From Saccopteryx bilineata (taxonomy: Eukaryota > Chordata > Mammalia > Chiroptera > Emballonuridae), in contig NC_089492.1 in assembly GCF_036850765.1 (NCBI RefSeq), positions 164,670,296 through 164,734,295 on the forward strand: a DNA stretch of 64,000 nt. Reading direction: 5' to 3'. Below are positions 12,372-25,269 of the stretch, one piece after another. The notes beneath the pieces were generated by a model. That model was not told the origin of the DNA and did no database searches. It saw only the letters and a list, made by a program, of their open reading frames with translations. The translations under genes and the position numbers were made by a program. How positions within the stretch are numbered: the stretch's first letter is position 1; each line of letters begins with the position of its first letter.

Positions 12372-14121
12372 GTGAGTACCAGGAGTTCTACCTGCCCTGG
12401 TGTCGTGTCTGTCTGCAGAGCAGTGCTTATTAGTACAACATCCTTTCATTGTAAGATAACATTAATGCAATTAGTGCATTTTCGTATACTTGATTGTATT
12501 ATTCAACATTCTTTTTCTATAATAACATTAGGAAAATGCTTTATCCTAAAAGAGGTCCTTTTCACCAGGAAACTTTTCAATGACAAAGTTTTGTGCTATA
12601 ATTTTTGAAGCTAGTCCTTGGTTGTATTGTAAATTTTCTTTTTTTTAAATGTTTGTTTTATTGATTTTCATCTACATAAATAGAACCAGAGAATCTACTA
12701 GTGTCCATTTTAGTACTAATGGTAAACCAGATAGCCTGTCTTAGTAGTCTTTACTAAAAGTTTCATTTTGCTGAAAGTTTATATAATGTTATTACGAATA
12801 TCAACCAATACTATTAGTATTATTACTTATAGGTGCTTTTCTGACTCTGTTTTTTAAACTAGTGAAGGGTCACTCCTGAATTCCATCATAGCTCTATTCC
12901 ATTGTATTTATTCACACTATCGCTTTAATTGTTAAAACAAAACAAAACAAAGGTGAGTAATATGCTCCATTCAAAGATCGTCAGCCTCCTTATTCAGTTG
13001 TTGCTGATTAAGGTATCTTTATGCAGGTCAGGGAATATAAATATTTGACAGTTGTACTAAGTTTGAAATGAATTCTTCTTCCCTAATTATTGTACAACCT
13101 ATGTACTATAAAATAAATATCCTACAACACATTTTCTCTCTAACTTCTCTGACTTCAGCTAGGATTCTGTGCTCTTATATGTGAAGAGCAGAGTATTTCA
13201 TGTGTTGTGATGGCTAATAAGATCTCACATTTGGCTTTTGTACATGAGGACTTGTAACTAGAGCACCTGGGTCATAGATACAAGGACTGTTGAGTCTGTG
13301 GGAGGGAAGGACATCAGTTTGTATTTATTGCAGACTGCTGGAGCAGAAAGTGGCCTTACTGTTATTCTTTTCAACTATATACATTACTCTTAATACTATT
13401 TCAAAAAATGGATAGGAGGAAATGTGAAAGGCTCTAAAAGACATATGATACCAAAATTTGACATGATAATTCAGAGCTAGTATCTGGATTTATAATTTCT
13501 TTTCTGGGGTAAAAATGTACAAGTTGGATTGTATTAGTTAGAAAACCCAAAGGACTGTTTTTTAAGCCAACACATTTTCTATATACTTGCCATCTTAGAA
13601 AACAGGATTTCATTAAATATTAACATCACACTCAAGCTTGGATTTTTTTGTTTGTTCGTTTGTGTGTTTGTTTTAGAATTTTGTTACATTTTGTGTCAAA
13701 TACAGGCCTAATTAATATGACTAATCAAAATTAAATAAACTATAACCTATCACTTGGGCCGTTGGACCACCTCTCCACACCTGTACTACCGTTTTCTAAA
13801 ATTGAGATGCTAGAGACCCTCTCTGTGTAAAAGCCAAAGAAAGGACTAAAAGGTGGGAAGAAACTATAAAAGGAGTCAGAGATGATGGGGGAGGCAGGAA
13901 CAGGTAGGGCACTAGGTGTTAGAACCTTACTTATTTTGCTGCGGTATAGTTGGCCCTTGAACAATGTGGAGGTTAGGGGCACCAGCGCCCTGAGCTGCTG
14001 AGAATCACGTGCAACTTTAGACTCCCCCAAAACTTAACTACTAAGAGCCTACTGTTTACTGAAAGCCATACTGTTAACATAAACCGTCAGTAAACACATA
14101 TTTTGTATGTTTTATGTACTA

Positions 14122-14718
14122 CAGTGTGTCCGTAAAGTCATGGTGCACTTTTGACCAATCAAAGGAAAGCAACAAAAGACGATAGAAATGTGAAATCTGC
14201 ACCAAATAAAAGGAAAACCCTCCCAGTTTCTGTAGGATGATGTGGCAGCATGTGCGCATGCGCAGATGATGACGTAACACCGTGTATACAGTGGAGCAGC
14301 CCACGGCCATGCCAGTCGAGATGTGGATGGTACTGAGGAAAGTTCAGTGTGTTCTGTGGCTCGCTAAATTCGAATCCGTGACCAAAGTGCAATGTGAATA
14401 TCGGCGCGTTTATAACGAAGCGTCACCACATAGGAATAACATTACTCGGTGGGATAAGCAGTTGAAGGAAACAGGCAGTTTGGTGGAGAAACCCCGTTCT
14501 GGTAGGCCATCAGTCAGTGACGAGTCTGTAGAGGCTATACGGGATAGCTACCTAAGGAGCCCCAAAATATCTGTGCATGAGCCCACATCGAACTGCACTG
14601 AATAGGTATGAAACTGGGAGAGTTTTCCTTTTATTTGGTGCAGATTTCACATTTCTATCGTCTTTTGTTGCTTTCCTGTGACCAGTCAAAAGTGCACCAT
14701 GACTTTACGGACACACTG
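14122..14718 (+). mobile_element. Deleted mariner element, copy 1
   Basis: Starts CAGTGTGTCCGTAAAGTCAT and ends with its inverse; TA on both sides (14120-14121, 14719-14720). The inverted arms are 109 bp each (14122-14230 and 14610-14718), far longer than the roughly 28-bp ends of most mariners. Between them lies an N-terminal transposase piece. It inserted into the Tigger element. By eye the four copies in this window are highly similar. Confidence 0.93.
14282..14605 (+). pseudogene. Mariner transposase N-terminal remnant, copy 1
   Basis: Open frame of 107 codons that holds the paired helix-turn-helix DNA-binding half of a mariner transposase: a first HTH region, then NITRWDKQLKETGSLVEK, then the GRPS linker (mariner GRPR-like motif). 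The frame jumps at the deletion junction to a short tail (EPTSNCTE) and a stop. The catalytic DDD domain is absent, so it cannot transpose by itself. It could still encode a DNA-binding fragment if expressed; there is no evidence for that here. Confidence 0.85.
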
Positions 14719-14999
14719 TATATACTGTATTCTTATAATAAAGTAGGCTAAAGAATAGCAGATGTTATTAAGATCATCATAAGAAAGAGAAAATACACTT
14801 ATAGTACAGTACAGTAACATTTTACATTTTCTGTTTACAAGGTAAATCATCTGTCAGCACCTACACCAATATTGTCTTAAAGGGTATAAAACACTGTAGA
14901 TGTTACAGGTATTACTAGCACTAGACATCAAAAATGAAAAGCTAATGTGAAAAACCCACATTTCTTTACAGGTATAACAATTTGTGCACTGATGACGAA

Positions 15000-17620
15000 G
15001 CAGCAGCACAATGATTGCTTTCTGGTAGCTTAGTGTAAATTGATACTTTCTTTACAGCAGCCTCGCCTGTACACTAATAAATGAATCATAAACTTTTCAT
15101 GACATTCATGATTATTTCACTCATACTTACAGTGCATATTGGAAACATTACATTTTTTTAAAATCTATGCTGTAGGCTGATACAGTGTTTCCAATTAAGA
15201 GAGAGTGTGGGCCTGACCTGTGGTGGCGCAGTGGATAATGCGTCGACCTGGAAATGCTGAGGTCGCCGGTTCGAAACCCTGGGCTTGCCTGGTCAAGGCA
15301 CATATGGGAGTTGATGCTTCCAGCTCCTCCCCCCTTCTCTCTCTCTGTCTCTCTCTCTCTCTCTCCCTCTCTCTCTCCTCTCTAAAAAAAAATGAATAAA
15401 GAAAAAAAAAAAGAGTGTGGCATACTGTATAATTCCTTAGAAGTTATAAAACAGTAAGAAAACTAACAATTAATGCCTATGTAAGGATAGACTATCCACT
15501 TCCATACAAATCATGCACATAATGTTCTACATGATGAATATTTAGGTGATGGTGATGATGATGCTAAAGACACAAAAACATCTCATACAGTTCTCACCAT
15601 ACAATTAATAGATTTTTGCATGAAGAGACCCATACACAACAGATGAGTTTATTAACTGTACAGCATGATGATTATTTACTATTCATTAAGCGGAACTGGA
15701 TCGCGATACAGGTCTTCTTTCTCATCTTCATGCTGAGTGGGCTGAGGAGGAGGGAGGAGGGTTGGTCTGGTTGTCTGTCTGTGGTGGCAGAGGCGTAACA
15801 GCAGGGGGGGGGAAGGGAGGCAGGAGAAGCAGGCACACTCTGTGACTTTACGGAAAGACATCATACTTTCTGCTTGACTTTTTTGCTTTTCATTTCTCTA
15901 AAAATGGTTCTATGTGGTACCAGTACTTCTGCTGTTTGCTGTAGTTTCAGTGCCTGTATCCTAGAATTTTCCATGTTGTGAGAGATCAAAAACAGCTTGA
16001 CTAATCAGAATCCTTCTTCCAGATGGGCTAATGTCAGTTTCTTGTCTGACATTGCTTCCTCTACATCTTCTTCCTCATCATCTGTCTCTGGTCCCGAAGC
16101 ACCCATCTCCATCACATTGTTTTCTGTAATTTCCTGTGGTATGATGTCTGTTAACTCTTGAATTTCTCAAAGATCCATATCATGAAGCCTTTACATGTCC
16201 CCTGACCCCCCAAACACCTTGATTAGCTGTGTCAGAAATCCTGTGAAGTCACGCACAGTGTCTGGACACCGTTTTCTCTAGCAGAAATTTATTATTTTGG
16301 GCTTGATGGCTTTCCCGGCTTTTTCTATAACAATGATGGCATCTTTGATGGCTTAATCCTTTCATATTTTCATGATGTTCTCTCTGCTGGGGTTTTTTTT
16401 CAGACTGTTGACAACTCCTTCCATAGAGTACTATGTGTAATGACCTTTAAAGATCCTTATGACCCTCTGATCTAGAGCCTGAATTAGAGACATGGTGATT
16501 AGAAGTAAGTAGACCACTTTGATGCCTTCAGTGTTGAACTCATGGGGTTCTGGGTCACTGAGGCATTGTCCAATATCAAAAGAACTTTAAAAACCAGTTC
16601 CTTACTAGGGAGGTACTTTCTGACTTCAGGGACAAAGCAGCAGTGGAACCAGTCCAGAAAGGGGTCTCGTAGTCCAGGCTTTGTCTTGTACAGCCCAGAC
16701 TGGCAGCGGCTGTCTTTCTTTTCCATTCAGGGCTTGAGGCTTAGCAGACTTATAGATAGGGCCAGTCCTGATCATAAACCCGACTGCTTTGGCATATGAC
16801 AGTAGAGTTGCCTATCCTCCCTCCTTGTATCCTGGTGCTCAATTTTCTTCCCCACTAATAAATGTTCTTTGTGGCATTTCTTTTTCTCCAGAATAGGGCA
16901 CTTGTGTCTGCATTAAAAACCTGTTCAGGCGGATATCCTTTCTCTTCAGTGATTGTCTTAACGGTGTCTGGGAACCTCTCTGTTGCTTCTTGAGCTGCAG
17001 AAACTGCTTCTCCTGTTATTTTGACATTTTTTAAGCCCAGTCTTTTCCTAAAATTATCAAATCATCCTTTGCTTGCATTAAATTCCCCAGCTATATAGGT
17101 CCCTCATCTTCCTTGTGCTTTAAGGTGTCATCTGATGACTTCACTTTTTCTCTAATTATGTTCGAGTCTTTAGGTATATGCCTTTCTTGGGGCAATCCTG
17201 CACTCACACAAAAGCCGCCTTTTCAATATGAGATAAAAATGTGTATTTCACAAAAAAAGCAAGTTTTTTGCATCTGCTGGTTTAGCTGCAATGACAGCTT
17301 CACGAATTTTCTTTCTTTTTTATAATAGTCTTTATGCTGGATTCATTTATCTTGACATGGTGGGCACCACTGCTGCAGGCTACGTATCAAGCACACTAAC
17401 TTTTTCTTGTAATGTCATGACTTTTTTCTGTTTTTTGGGAGCACCTGCAGCATCATAAGTGGCACTTTGTATGTGTCCCATGTGTTCTTCAAGTTAAGCA
17501 GTATTGTACTGAACATGAAAAATACACAAGAACCATGCTTGAGAGATTTACTACAGTACACTGTGCAATTTCCTGGAGCAATGAACTGCTCACACGGAAA
17601 TGATTACAGATGATGGAGAG
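15000..17620 (-). pseudogene. Tigger transposase remnant
   Basis: Broken coding sequence of a pogo/Tigger DDE transposase on the minus strand. A readable stretch near 16290-16350 gives AIKDAIIVIEKAGKAIKPK, typical of the Tigger C-terminal region. It has many stops and frameshifts and is interrupted by a SINE. Ends are approximate. Confidence 0.7.
15211..15411 (+). mobile_element. VES/Rhin-type short tRNA SINE in Tigger
   Basis: Head 'gcctgacctgtggtggcgca', B box 'ggttcgaaacc', (CT)n segment, A-rich tail. Target duplication AGAGTGTGG (15202-15210 and 15412-15420). Confidence 0.92.
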
Positions 17621-18631
17621 TATGTGACATTTTAAGCAAATGTTCGCAACACTTGAACTCACCACAATAGCTACAGGAGGTGGCTATGAAATTATTACAG
17701 TAGTACAGTATATACCACATATAATTTTATGTGGTTATGATTTAATACTGCATTTTCACATTTGTTTACATTTCTTTTGAATGGGGACATGTACTGTCAT
17801 TGTGTGCATACTGTTGATGAATTTTAACTTTATAATAGATTTGTGTTTATTTTATGGTAATAAATGATAAAAATAGACTAGTATCTATATATATTTTTTA
17901 TGCATTTCTGATACACCTCGCTTTTTAAATTTTGTCAATATTTCTAAGCTACACAGTTTGTCTGCAGTTTTTTTCAAATTGTTGCAAATCCCCCCCCCCA
18001 ATTTTTTTAATCCGCATATAAGTGGATGCACACAGTTCAAACCCATGTTGTTGAAAGAACTTCGACTCTGTAGTCTGTGGGGAACGTTCTGCAAGGGAGA
18101 GCTGCCATTGTAGTCCTGTTTAGGAAGACGGCTAAAGAAACAGCACAGAATGATGATGTGTTCAGGGGGTCTGAGGTGCCCATGCAGCACTGAGATGCAG
18201 GTTCAGGACGTGGTTGGAGTTACCTTACAAGGAAATTTTCCTTTGCTAGGAAGAAGTAAAAATGTGATTAGAAAAAAAGAAATGAGTATAGAGTTGATTA
18301 ATTTTATTATGTTCAGTTATGCCTGGCACATAGTGTATTCTTTATTTGGTGAGAGCATGGTGCAGTGTCTGCTGATGGCATCACTGGGCTTCTCTTTTTC
18401 TGGGTCTTATGTGACTTAGAATAGCTACGTAAGTTTTATGGGATTAAAAGGAACTTTTGAAGGTAATTAGAAGATAAGTTTTATCTATCTGCATCAAAAT
18501 GGTACTGAAACCATTTCAGAAAGGAAATGTTAGTCAACGTTCTTATGACTATATATAAAGAAGAGAGTATATAAATTTATCTGGTAACATTCTTTAAATT
18601 TCTATTATTGTTTCCAGAAATAGAGAAAATA

Positions 18632-19226
18632 CAGTGTGTCCGTAAAGTCATGGTGCACTTTTGACTGGTCACAGGAAAGCAACAAAAGATGATAGAAATG
18701 TGAAATCTGCACCAAATAAAAGGAAAACTCTCCCAGTTTCATACCTATTCAGTGCAGTTCGATGTGGGCTCATGCACAGATTTTTTAGGGCTCCTTAGGT
18801 AGCTATCCCGTATAGCCTCTACAGACTCGTCACTGACTGATGGCCTACCAGAACGGCGTTTTCCACCAAACTGCCTGTTTCCTTCAACTGCTTATCCCAC
18901 CGAGTAATGTTATTCTTATGTGGTGGCGCTTCGTTATAAACGCGCCGATATTCACGTTGCACTTTGGTCACGGATTCGAATTTAGCGAACCACAGAACAC
19001 ACTGAACTTTCCTCTGTACCATCCACATCTCGACTGGCATGGCCGTGGGCTTCTCCGCTGTATACACGGTGTTACATCATCATCTGCGTATGTGCACATG
19101 CTGCCACATCATCCTATAGAAACTGGGAGGGTTTTCCTTTTGTTTGGTGAGATTTCATATTTCTATCATCTTTTGTTGCTTTCCTTTGATTGGTCAAAAG
19201 TGCACCATGACATTACGGACACACTG
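18632..19226 (-). mobile_element. Deleted mariner element, copy 2
   Basis: Same structure as the copy at 14122 but inverted: 109-bp-class terminal inverted arms, TA at 18630-18631 and 19227-19228, and the same internal deletion junction ('gatgtgggctcatgcacaga' on +). Confidence 0.93.
18819..19067 (-). pseudogene. Mariner transposase N-terminal remnant, copy 2
   Basis: Minus-strand frame with the same HTH region as the other copies, but a frameshift near the GRPS linker breaks it (ends in VGHQSVTSL). No catalytic domain. Confidence 0.8.
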
Positions 19227-19244
19227 TATATTAAGATTCAGCAC

Positions 19245-19636
19245 GGCCCTGGCCTGTTGGCTCAGCGGTAGAGCGTCGGCCTGGCGTGCGGGGGACCCGG
19301 GTTCGATTCCCGGCCAGGGCACATAGGAGAAGCGCCCATTTGCTTCTCCACCCCCCCCTTCCTCTCTGTCTCTCTCTTCCCCTCCCGCAGCCAAGGCTCC
19401 ATTGGAGCAAAGATGGCCTAGGCGCTGGGGATGGCTCCTTGGCCTCTGCCCCAGGCGCTAGAGTGGCTCTGGTCACAACAGAGCGACGCCCCGGAGGGGC
19501 AAAGCATCGCCCCCTGGTGGGCAGAGCGTCGCCCCCGGTGGGCGTGCCGGGTGGATCCCGGTCGGGAGCATGCGGGAGTCTGACTGTCTCTCCCCGTTTC
19601 CAGCTTCAGAAAAATACAAAAAAAAAAAAAAGAAAA
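19245..19636 (+). mobile_element. Rhin-1-like SINE, full length
   Basis: Well-preserved copy: head with A box 'tggctcagcgg', B box 'gggttcgattccc', the 3' body 'cgggagtctgactgtctctc', and A-rich tail. Target duplication AAGATTCAGCAC (19233-19244 and 19637-19648). Inserted just beyond the mariner at 18632. Confidence 0.95.
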
Positions 19637-19689
19637 AAGATTCAGCACACAGTATGATAACTCAGTCTAACAAAAAAGAACCGGGCATT

Positions 19690-19900
19690 GTATTCAAATA
19701 GCTGTGGCTTTAAATTCAGGCTCTTCTGCTCACTAAGTAAGTGAGCTGAGGTGAGTTACACAATCTGTGTGAGCCTTAGTTTCCCCTTCTGTAAAGTGAG
19801 GATGCTGCCTGCTTCACAGCATTGTGTGAGGATATAAACGGGTAAGGAAAGAAAAATGCTGACAATGTTTCTGGCATACAGAATAGTCAGTGGTAATGTT
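19690..19900 (-). repeat. MIR SINE remnant
   Basis: Reverse MIR: 'ggctcttctgctcactaagt', 'gccttagtttccccttctgt', 'aaagtgaggatgctgcctgc'. Confidence 0.65.
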
Positions 19901-20106
19901 ATTAAGAAATAATCATCATCCTGATTACCTCTACCTATTGTACAGCAACTGACTGATTCCATGGAAACTTCTGTGATGGTTGAGGGCCTGCTCAGGACCA
20001 GCACGCGCTAGACATTTTATATAGACTGACTATAACTCCCTGTTTGCATATTCCTGGTGAAATTGATCTTATGACTTAGTGTTCTTGTCTTTTTTTCTTT
20101 CTACAG

Positions 20107-20154
20107 GAAAATGGGCCTTACTATACATCTTACCCACTATCACCAGATTTGTGA
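20107..20154 (+). CDS. GDAP2: GDAP2 last coding exon and stop
   Basis: After acceptor CTACAG (ending 20106) the frame reads ENGPYYTSYPLSPDL and stops at TGA 20152-20154. This is the short C-terminal tail of GDAP2 and completes the domain from 12228 in phase 0. No disabling change is seen in the 112 or so residues encoded in this window, so the gene looks intact here. The 3' UTR follows directly. Confidence 0.96.
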   Translation, partial: ENGPYYTSYPLSPDL

Positions 20155-21050
20155 CCCACCACTTTTTAGTGCTGCAGGTTTCCAAGGACGCCACTTTCTC
20201 CACGAATCACTACCTATTAAAGTGATCCTCATTTTTGCTGGACAGATCCAGAGAGCCTTTTGTCCCCACCTCTCTGGTATTTTTTTATTGACTGTATATT
20301 TTCTGGCACATAGCAATCTGAAAATGGTAGGCCATTCTAAATTGCACACTTATTTTAAATTTGTATATTTGTATCAAATGAAAATGTTCATTTTTAAAGG
20401 GTTGTTTAATAGCCACTGTGGAGCAACTTTTGAGCATCTTCAGTTTCCTGAAAGGATGCTGGATTCTCCATTAGACAAGCTACCAATACTGTTCATATTG
20501 TCTCTTTAACACTGCATGCTTTCTTTATGTACATAAATGTTTCTCAAAATATATAGAACCAGTTTATGTGACCGGGTGCATTATTGCTTTAGCTCCTGAC
20601 ATCACATGTCATACAGATAATGTGATGATGATAAAAAAGAGTTGTCTGGGGCCAAGGATGTGGAACTGTACTTGATCAAAAACATAAAAATCGTTAGCAG
20701 AACATAGGTCTTAGAATTTTACTTTATTGGTTAAGACAAAGATTTAAGCACTAAAGTTCCTTGGATTATATGATTTGTTAAGTTTGTCTGGTCTCAATAG
20801 TGGGGGAAACTGTAAGACAGCCTTTTCCCTGTAATCATGGGTGATCTGGTGTCCTTATTCAAAGGGCTGTGCATGTTAGGATCTGGACGTGAAGGGCTTC
20901 ACCTAAGACTATTGGTGAGCCTTTAGAGAGGGGGCTGTCTTCCAAAGTCATGAATGATCTTGTCTGGCTCTTAGAACGACCCCCTCTAAGGACGTTTCCT
21001 AGCTGCCTACATCAGTATGGAGGGAGTGTGTTGCTTGGAACAAAACTCTG

Positions 21051-21437
21051 GCCCTGGCCGGTTGGCTCAGCAGTAGAGTGTCGGCCTGGCGTGCGGGGGA
21101 CCTGGGTTCGATTCCCGGCCAGGGCACATAGGAGAAGCGCCCATTTGCTTCTCCACCCCCCCTCCTTCCTCTCTGTCTCTCTCTTCCCCTCCCGCAGCCA
21201 AGGCTCCATTGGAGCAAAGATGGCCCGGGCGCTGGGGATGGCTCCTTGGCCTCTGCCCCAGACGCTAGAGTGGCTCTGGTCGCAGCAGAGTGATGCCCCG
21301 GAGGGGCAGAGCGTCGCCCCCTGGTGGGCGTGCCGGGTGGATCCCGGTCGGGCGCATGCGGGAGTCTGTCTGACTGTCTCTCCCCGTTTCCAGCTTCAGA
21401 AATAAAATAAAAAATAAAAATAAAAAAAAAACCCAAA
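21051..21437 (+). mobile_element. Rhin-1-like SINE in the probable 3' UTR
   Basis: Full-length copy with head 'gccctggccggttggctcag', B box 'gggttcgattccc' and an A-rich tail containing several AATAAA hexamers. Target duplication AAAACTCTG (21042-21050 and 21438-21446). If the UTR extends past it, it would lie in the GDAP2 mRNA. Confidence 0.93.
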
Positions 21438-22815
21438 AAAACTCTGCACCATTTTTGTCACTCAGGCTCTGTGCCTTAGCTTGCTTGTGAATAAAAATGT
21501 GAATCATGCTCCCTACCTCACAGAGGTATCATGAGGATAGCATTTAGAAAGGGCTTGTGATGGCTTTGGATGAAAAATGTCAGGGGAGTTTGTGTGGTGG
21601 CGTTGTCTTCAATTAGCTCTTTCAGTGATAATAAATAAACTTGAGTAAGTGCTACAAACCATTCCTCTTGTCCTTAGCACTTTTGGAATGATTTTTCTTT
21701 TGGGGGGACAAGAGCTATTAGAGCAGAATCCCAACTCTGAGACCTCCTTCATGCTCTGTCCAAAATTCTTCTGGCCTCCTCCTCCCCCAATGCTACACTT
21801 TAAAAAGAGGCATTTGTTAGCCATTGTAAGCACTTCTTCTTGAATTAAGGTCAAACTACTATCATTTCCATCTGGGTGTCTTCGTGTTCCTTTTGATTCC
21901 TATGCCCACCCTTCTTCACCCCAGCACGTACACTGGCATTTTGGAGGAGAAAAGGTAGACGTCTTCTGTTCTAAAGTACTCAGGATTGGTGCTTCCAAGG
22001 GTCTTGTTCCCCTGTGCTCACACTAATGCTTCAATGGAAGGAGAAGCAACAACTTCTCTTTATTTTTGATAGAGAAATCTCCCTGTAGTTGTGTTAACTG
22101 CATCCTGTATTTTCCCATATACACAGAAAGAGGCTTTACATTTCTTAGATAAGCTCTCTCCTATTTTGCATGAAATGGATTCATTTACTTTCTTTGGGAA
22201 ATTCAAACCACTTGTTACTTAAATATGCTCATTTGTTAAGGACTTCCTGATGGCTTAGTTCATCAGGTCCAGTGAGCCAGTCAGATGTCTGGTATTAAGC
22301 TTCCTCTCAAATAGTAATCCTTTAACCCCTTGAGCCTTGAGTCTTAAAAATCTGAAAAATTAGCTTCATCTTCTCCAGGTAATTGTTAGGTCATGTTTGA
22401 GGTATCTTTCCACTAGGAGCAGTTGTAAAAATACACCAGCTTTTCTTTGCTAAAGCTAGACTTGGCCACATCAAAATGGTCCGAGTCATTTTCTATATAG
22501 AGGCTGCAAGCTACTTTGCCATTTTGAAAGGAAGCAAATTTATATGTACAATTTCTTAAATAGGCAATAATTTTTAAAGGAGTCCCTTCGCTGTATGCGT
22601 ACTAGTATATTAATGCTCAGTGACACAAGCAGGTTTCTACTACATATACTGAGATTGTAGGTCATTTGATGTTCTAGGACTAGTATAGGGCTACGTACAT
22701 ATCAACTGCATTTCATAATTTAATGAAGATCAAAGATAATGGCTACTCTTCTCATTGAAACTAAATTTGGTATGGGTCTAAGTTCATGCTTTTATAGCTG
22801 TCTAAAGTGTTTTAT

Positions 22816-22821
22816 AATAAA
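22816..22821 (+). terminator. GDAP2: Candidate poly(A) signal
   Basis: AATAAA in 'ttttataataaagctgtttc', about 2.7 kb after the GDAP2 stop. One of several candidates. Confidence 0.3.
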
Positions 22822-23308
22822 GCTGTTTCTCGATGTACTAAAACCCTAGGAGTGGAACATAGTGACTTTGGCATTGAAGTGATTAGGTAATGTTCAGTAT
22901 ATATCTGCCTCTGTCAAACGGTTGGATAGCCTGGGTAACATGCCCTTTTCAAGGTCACATTTGAAGATGAAAGGGTGACTGGGTGGGGATGACCACTAGC
23001 ATCTGATGTTAATTCAGAGCACCACTCCAAGTCCCTAATTCAGTTCAACTTTGGTCATGCCAAATGCTAGTTAAATTGAGGAAGAAACAACTCACAGAAT
23101 ATTAAATTTATTAATTTATATAAGACATAATATGAATTTTTAAAAAACATTTCTTCCTCCAGCATGTAAAGTATTTGGATTCTTCTTAACTGGCCTTTAT
23201 CCTGAGTTTCTTGATAGCAAAATTAACCTTGTGAAAAAAACTGACTTTATTAGACTCTTAAGGTTTAGATACCAAAGTGGTTTATATATTTTTTTCCCAT
23301 TGATATGT

Positions 23309-23362
<54 letters not shown>
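23309..23362 (+). repeat. (TG)n(AG)n microsatellite
   Basis: About 16 TG units directly followed by 11 AG units, next to the tail of a SINE on the minus strand. Confidence 0.97.
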
Positions 23363-23538
23363 AGGGAGAAAGGGAGAAAGGAGGGGAAGGTAGAGAGAGA
23401 ACCATCAACTCAATTCCACTTAACCGTCCCATTTAGTTGTGTACTCATTGGTTGTTTCTCGTACTAACCAGGGATCGAACCTACAACCTCAGAAAATTGG
23501 GATGATGCTCTATCCATTTAGCCATCCAGCCATGGCCC
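23363..23538 (-). mobile_element. VES-like tRNA SINE
   Basis: Minus-strand head near 23538 ('ggccatggctggatggctaa'), B-box-like 'ggttcgatccc', purine-rich tail towards 23363 merging with the microsatellite. Confidence 0.8.
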
Positions 23539-24894
23539 AAAGTGGTTCATATTTTAAAGATTTTCTTTAATATATATCTTATTTTATTGGCTGGTGCTCT
23601 AATTTTTAAAGGAATCCATCTCCAGTAGTTTGAGACTAATCAAGAGAGAATATTCAGAGTATTTTTGGTAAGAAAAATGAATGTAGGTTTTTTATTAAAT
23701 ATCCAAAATCTGAAAGGATTAAAATATTTCCTATTTGAAGAGATAGATGAGTATAATCACTTTAGAATAAAAATAATAGTCTATTTCTACTTGTTTTCTA
23801 TTTGATGAGATATTGTTTAATGAATTCAAATGGTAGGTAATGGTTTAAACTTTTCTTTGCAACAGTTAATAAGAAAGTGATCTTCATTACAGGCTGGAAA
23901 CACTTTTTATGTTTCTCTTGATGCATTGTCTGTATATATAGAGAGAATTTAAATTGATTAATATATGGATAGACATTATTAAAATTTGAAGTATTAGAGA
24001 AGAATTATATGGTTTTAGGAGCAGTGGAGTGGTTGATTATATTTAGGACCAAAAGGACTACAGTTATATAAACTTCTAAAATTGGAGTTCTCTTAAGTTA
24101 GAGTCATTATAATTAACACGGACAAGAGCTTTTTAGCTATACTGGAAGTTTTAGTATGTACCTCATGCTATGTGATGGAATATTGGTCTGCAATTGCCTG
24201 AGACCATGAAGGATAAGGGAGAGTTCTACCTGTAATCTAGGTCATATCTAAAAATAAAAAACTCAGAAATTATAAGGATTTCCCAGTAGGCCTAAGCCCC
24301 CATCCCCCATAAATATGTATATGTACACACAATAATCTGCTTTGCTTTCTTTGAATGTGATTACTATGGCCCATATGGAGAGAAATAGAGCAGTAAATTT
24401 TTGATTCTACCAAAATAGCCCTTTGTAGATGGTATCAAGGACATTTTAGATATTAGTGGCTCTATTAGATATTAGTTAACTTTGTTTTCTGTTGTTTCCA
24501 AGAACAGTGTTTTTGAATCTTTTTAAGTACAGCATGCGTTAAACCTTAGGATTGCTGAGTTCAAGAAGAAAGCATAGATATTCTGTAGGGGAATTACACT
24601 AACAATCGGAACTGGTGGATGCGATCTAATATTTTTATCAGTTAAAACTGATATGTTTTATATACACAATCACACTTTTTAAAATGTGTTTCATTAGTGT
24701 AAGCACGCAATCATCATAAACTGATCCAGGACTTTGTCATTTGTCAGACCAGGTCACGTGGACCAAAATATTTAAATTAGAGCTTGATATACATAAGTGG
24801 TTGTGATTGTTATTGGGCATAGGAAACTGAAAAGTGTTCCAATGGACATGACTATAAAAGTTATTCATTCAATATTCAGAAAACTTTTATGAAT

Positions 24895-25269
24895 TTTTTT
24901 TTTTTTTTTTGTATTTTTCTGAAGCTAGAAATGGGGAGAGACAGTCAGACAGACTCCCGCATGCACCCGACCCGGAGCTACCCGGCACGCCCACCAGGGG
25001 GCGATGCTCTGCCCACCAGGGGGCAATGCTCTGCCCCAGAGCCACTCTAGCGCCTGGGGCAGAGGCCAAGGAGCCATCCCCAGCGCCCGGGCCATCTTTG
25101 CTCCAATGGAGCCTCTGCTACGGGAGGGGAAGAGAGAGACAGAGAGGAAGGAGAGGGGGAGGGGTGGAGAAGCAGATGGGCGCTTCTCCTGTGTGCCCTG
25201 GCCGGGAATCAAATCCGGGACTTCTGCACGCCAAGCTGACGCTCTACCACTGAGCCAACCGGCCAGGGC
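24895..25269 (-). mobile_element. Rhin-1-like SINE
   Basis: Minus-strand head at 25269 ('agccctggccggttggctca'), B box region 'cggatttgattccc', poly(A) tail as poly-T at 24895-24910. Flanks TTATGAAT / TTATGGAT form an imperfect short duplication. Confidence 0.9.

Larger units (their letters stand above)
13947..18070 (-). mobile_element. Tigger (pogo-family) DNA transposon, interrupted
   Basis: The left end 'tagttggcccttgaacaa' matches the Tigger1-type terminal repeat after a TA; 'ccccaaaacttaactactaa' and 'acacatattttgtatgtt' are the known subterminal sequence. The right end has 'agttcaaacccatgttgttg'. Remnants of a DDE transposase lie on the minus strand. Interrupted by a mariner (14122-14718) and a SINE (15211-15411). 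The right terminus is diverged, so its end is approximate. Confidence 0.85.
12372..20106 (+). other. GDAP2 intron (about 7.7 kb)
   Basis: Last intron, donor GTGAGT at 12372 and acceptor TTTCTTTCTACAG ending at 20106. It holds a Tigger element interrupted by a mariner and a SINE, a second mariner, a Rhin-1 SINE and a MIR. At 12640-13940 and 18075-18630 I recognise nothing. Confidence 0.8.
20155..22840 (+). other. GDAP2: Probable GDAP2 3' UTR
   Basis: AT-rich sequence after the GDAP2 stop with no other gene. Candidate poly(A) signals AATAAA lie at about 21630 and 22816; I chose the second only because the sequence before it looks like one continuous non-repeat block apart from the SINE at 21051. 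The true end cannot be set from sequence alone. Confidence 0.4.
22841..24890. other. AT-rich intergenic stretch
   Basis: Apart from the microsatellite and SINE at 23309-23538 I see no gene, open frame of note or recognisable repeat here. Confidence 0.5.

Noticed and set aside
20950..21436. 150-codon frames on both strands
   Set aside because: Translations of Rhin-1-like SINEs; GC-rich SINE bodies stay open by chance. The same frames recur at 19286, 24909, 26644 and 33427.
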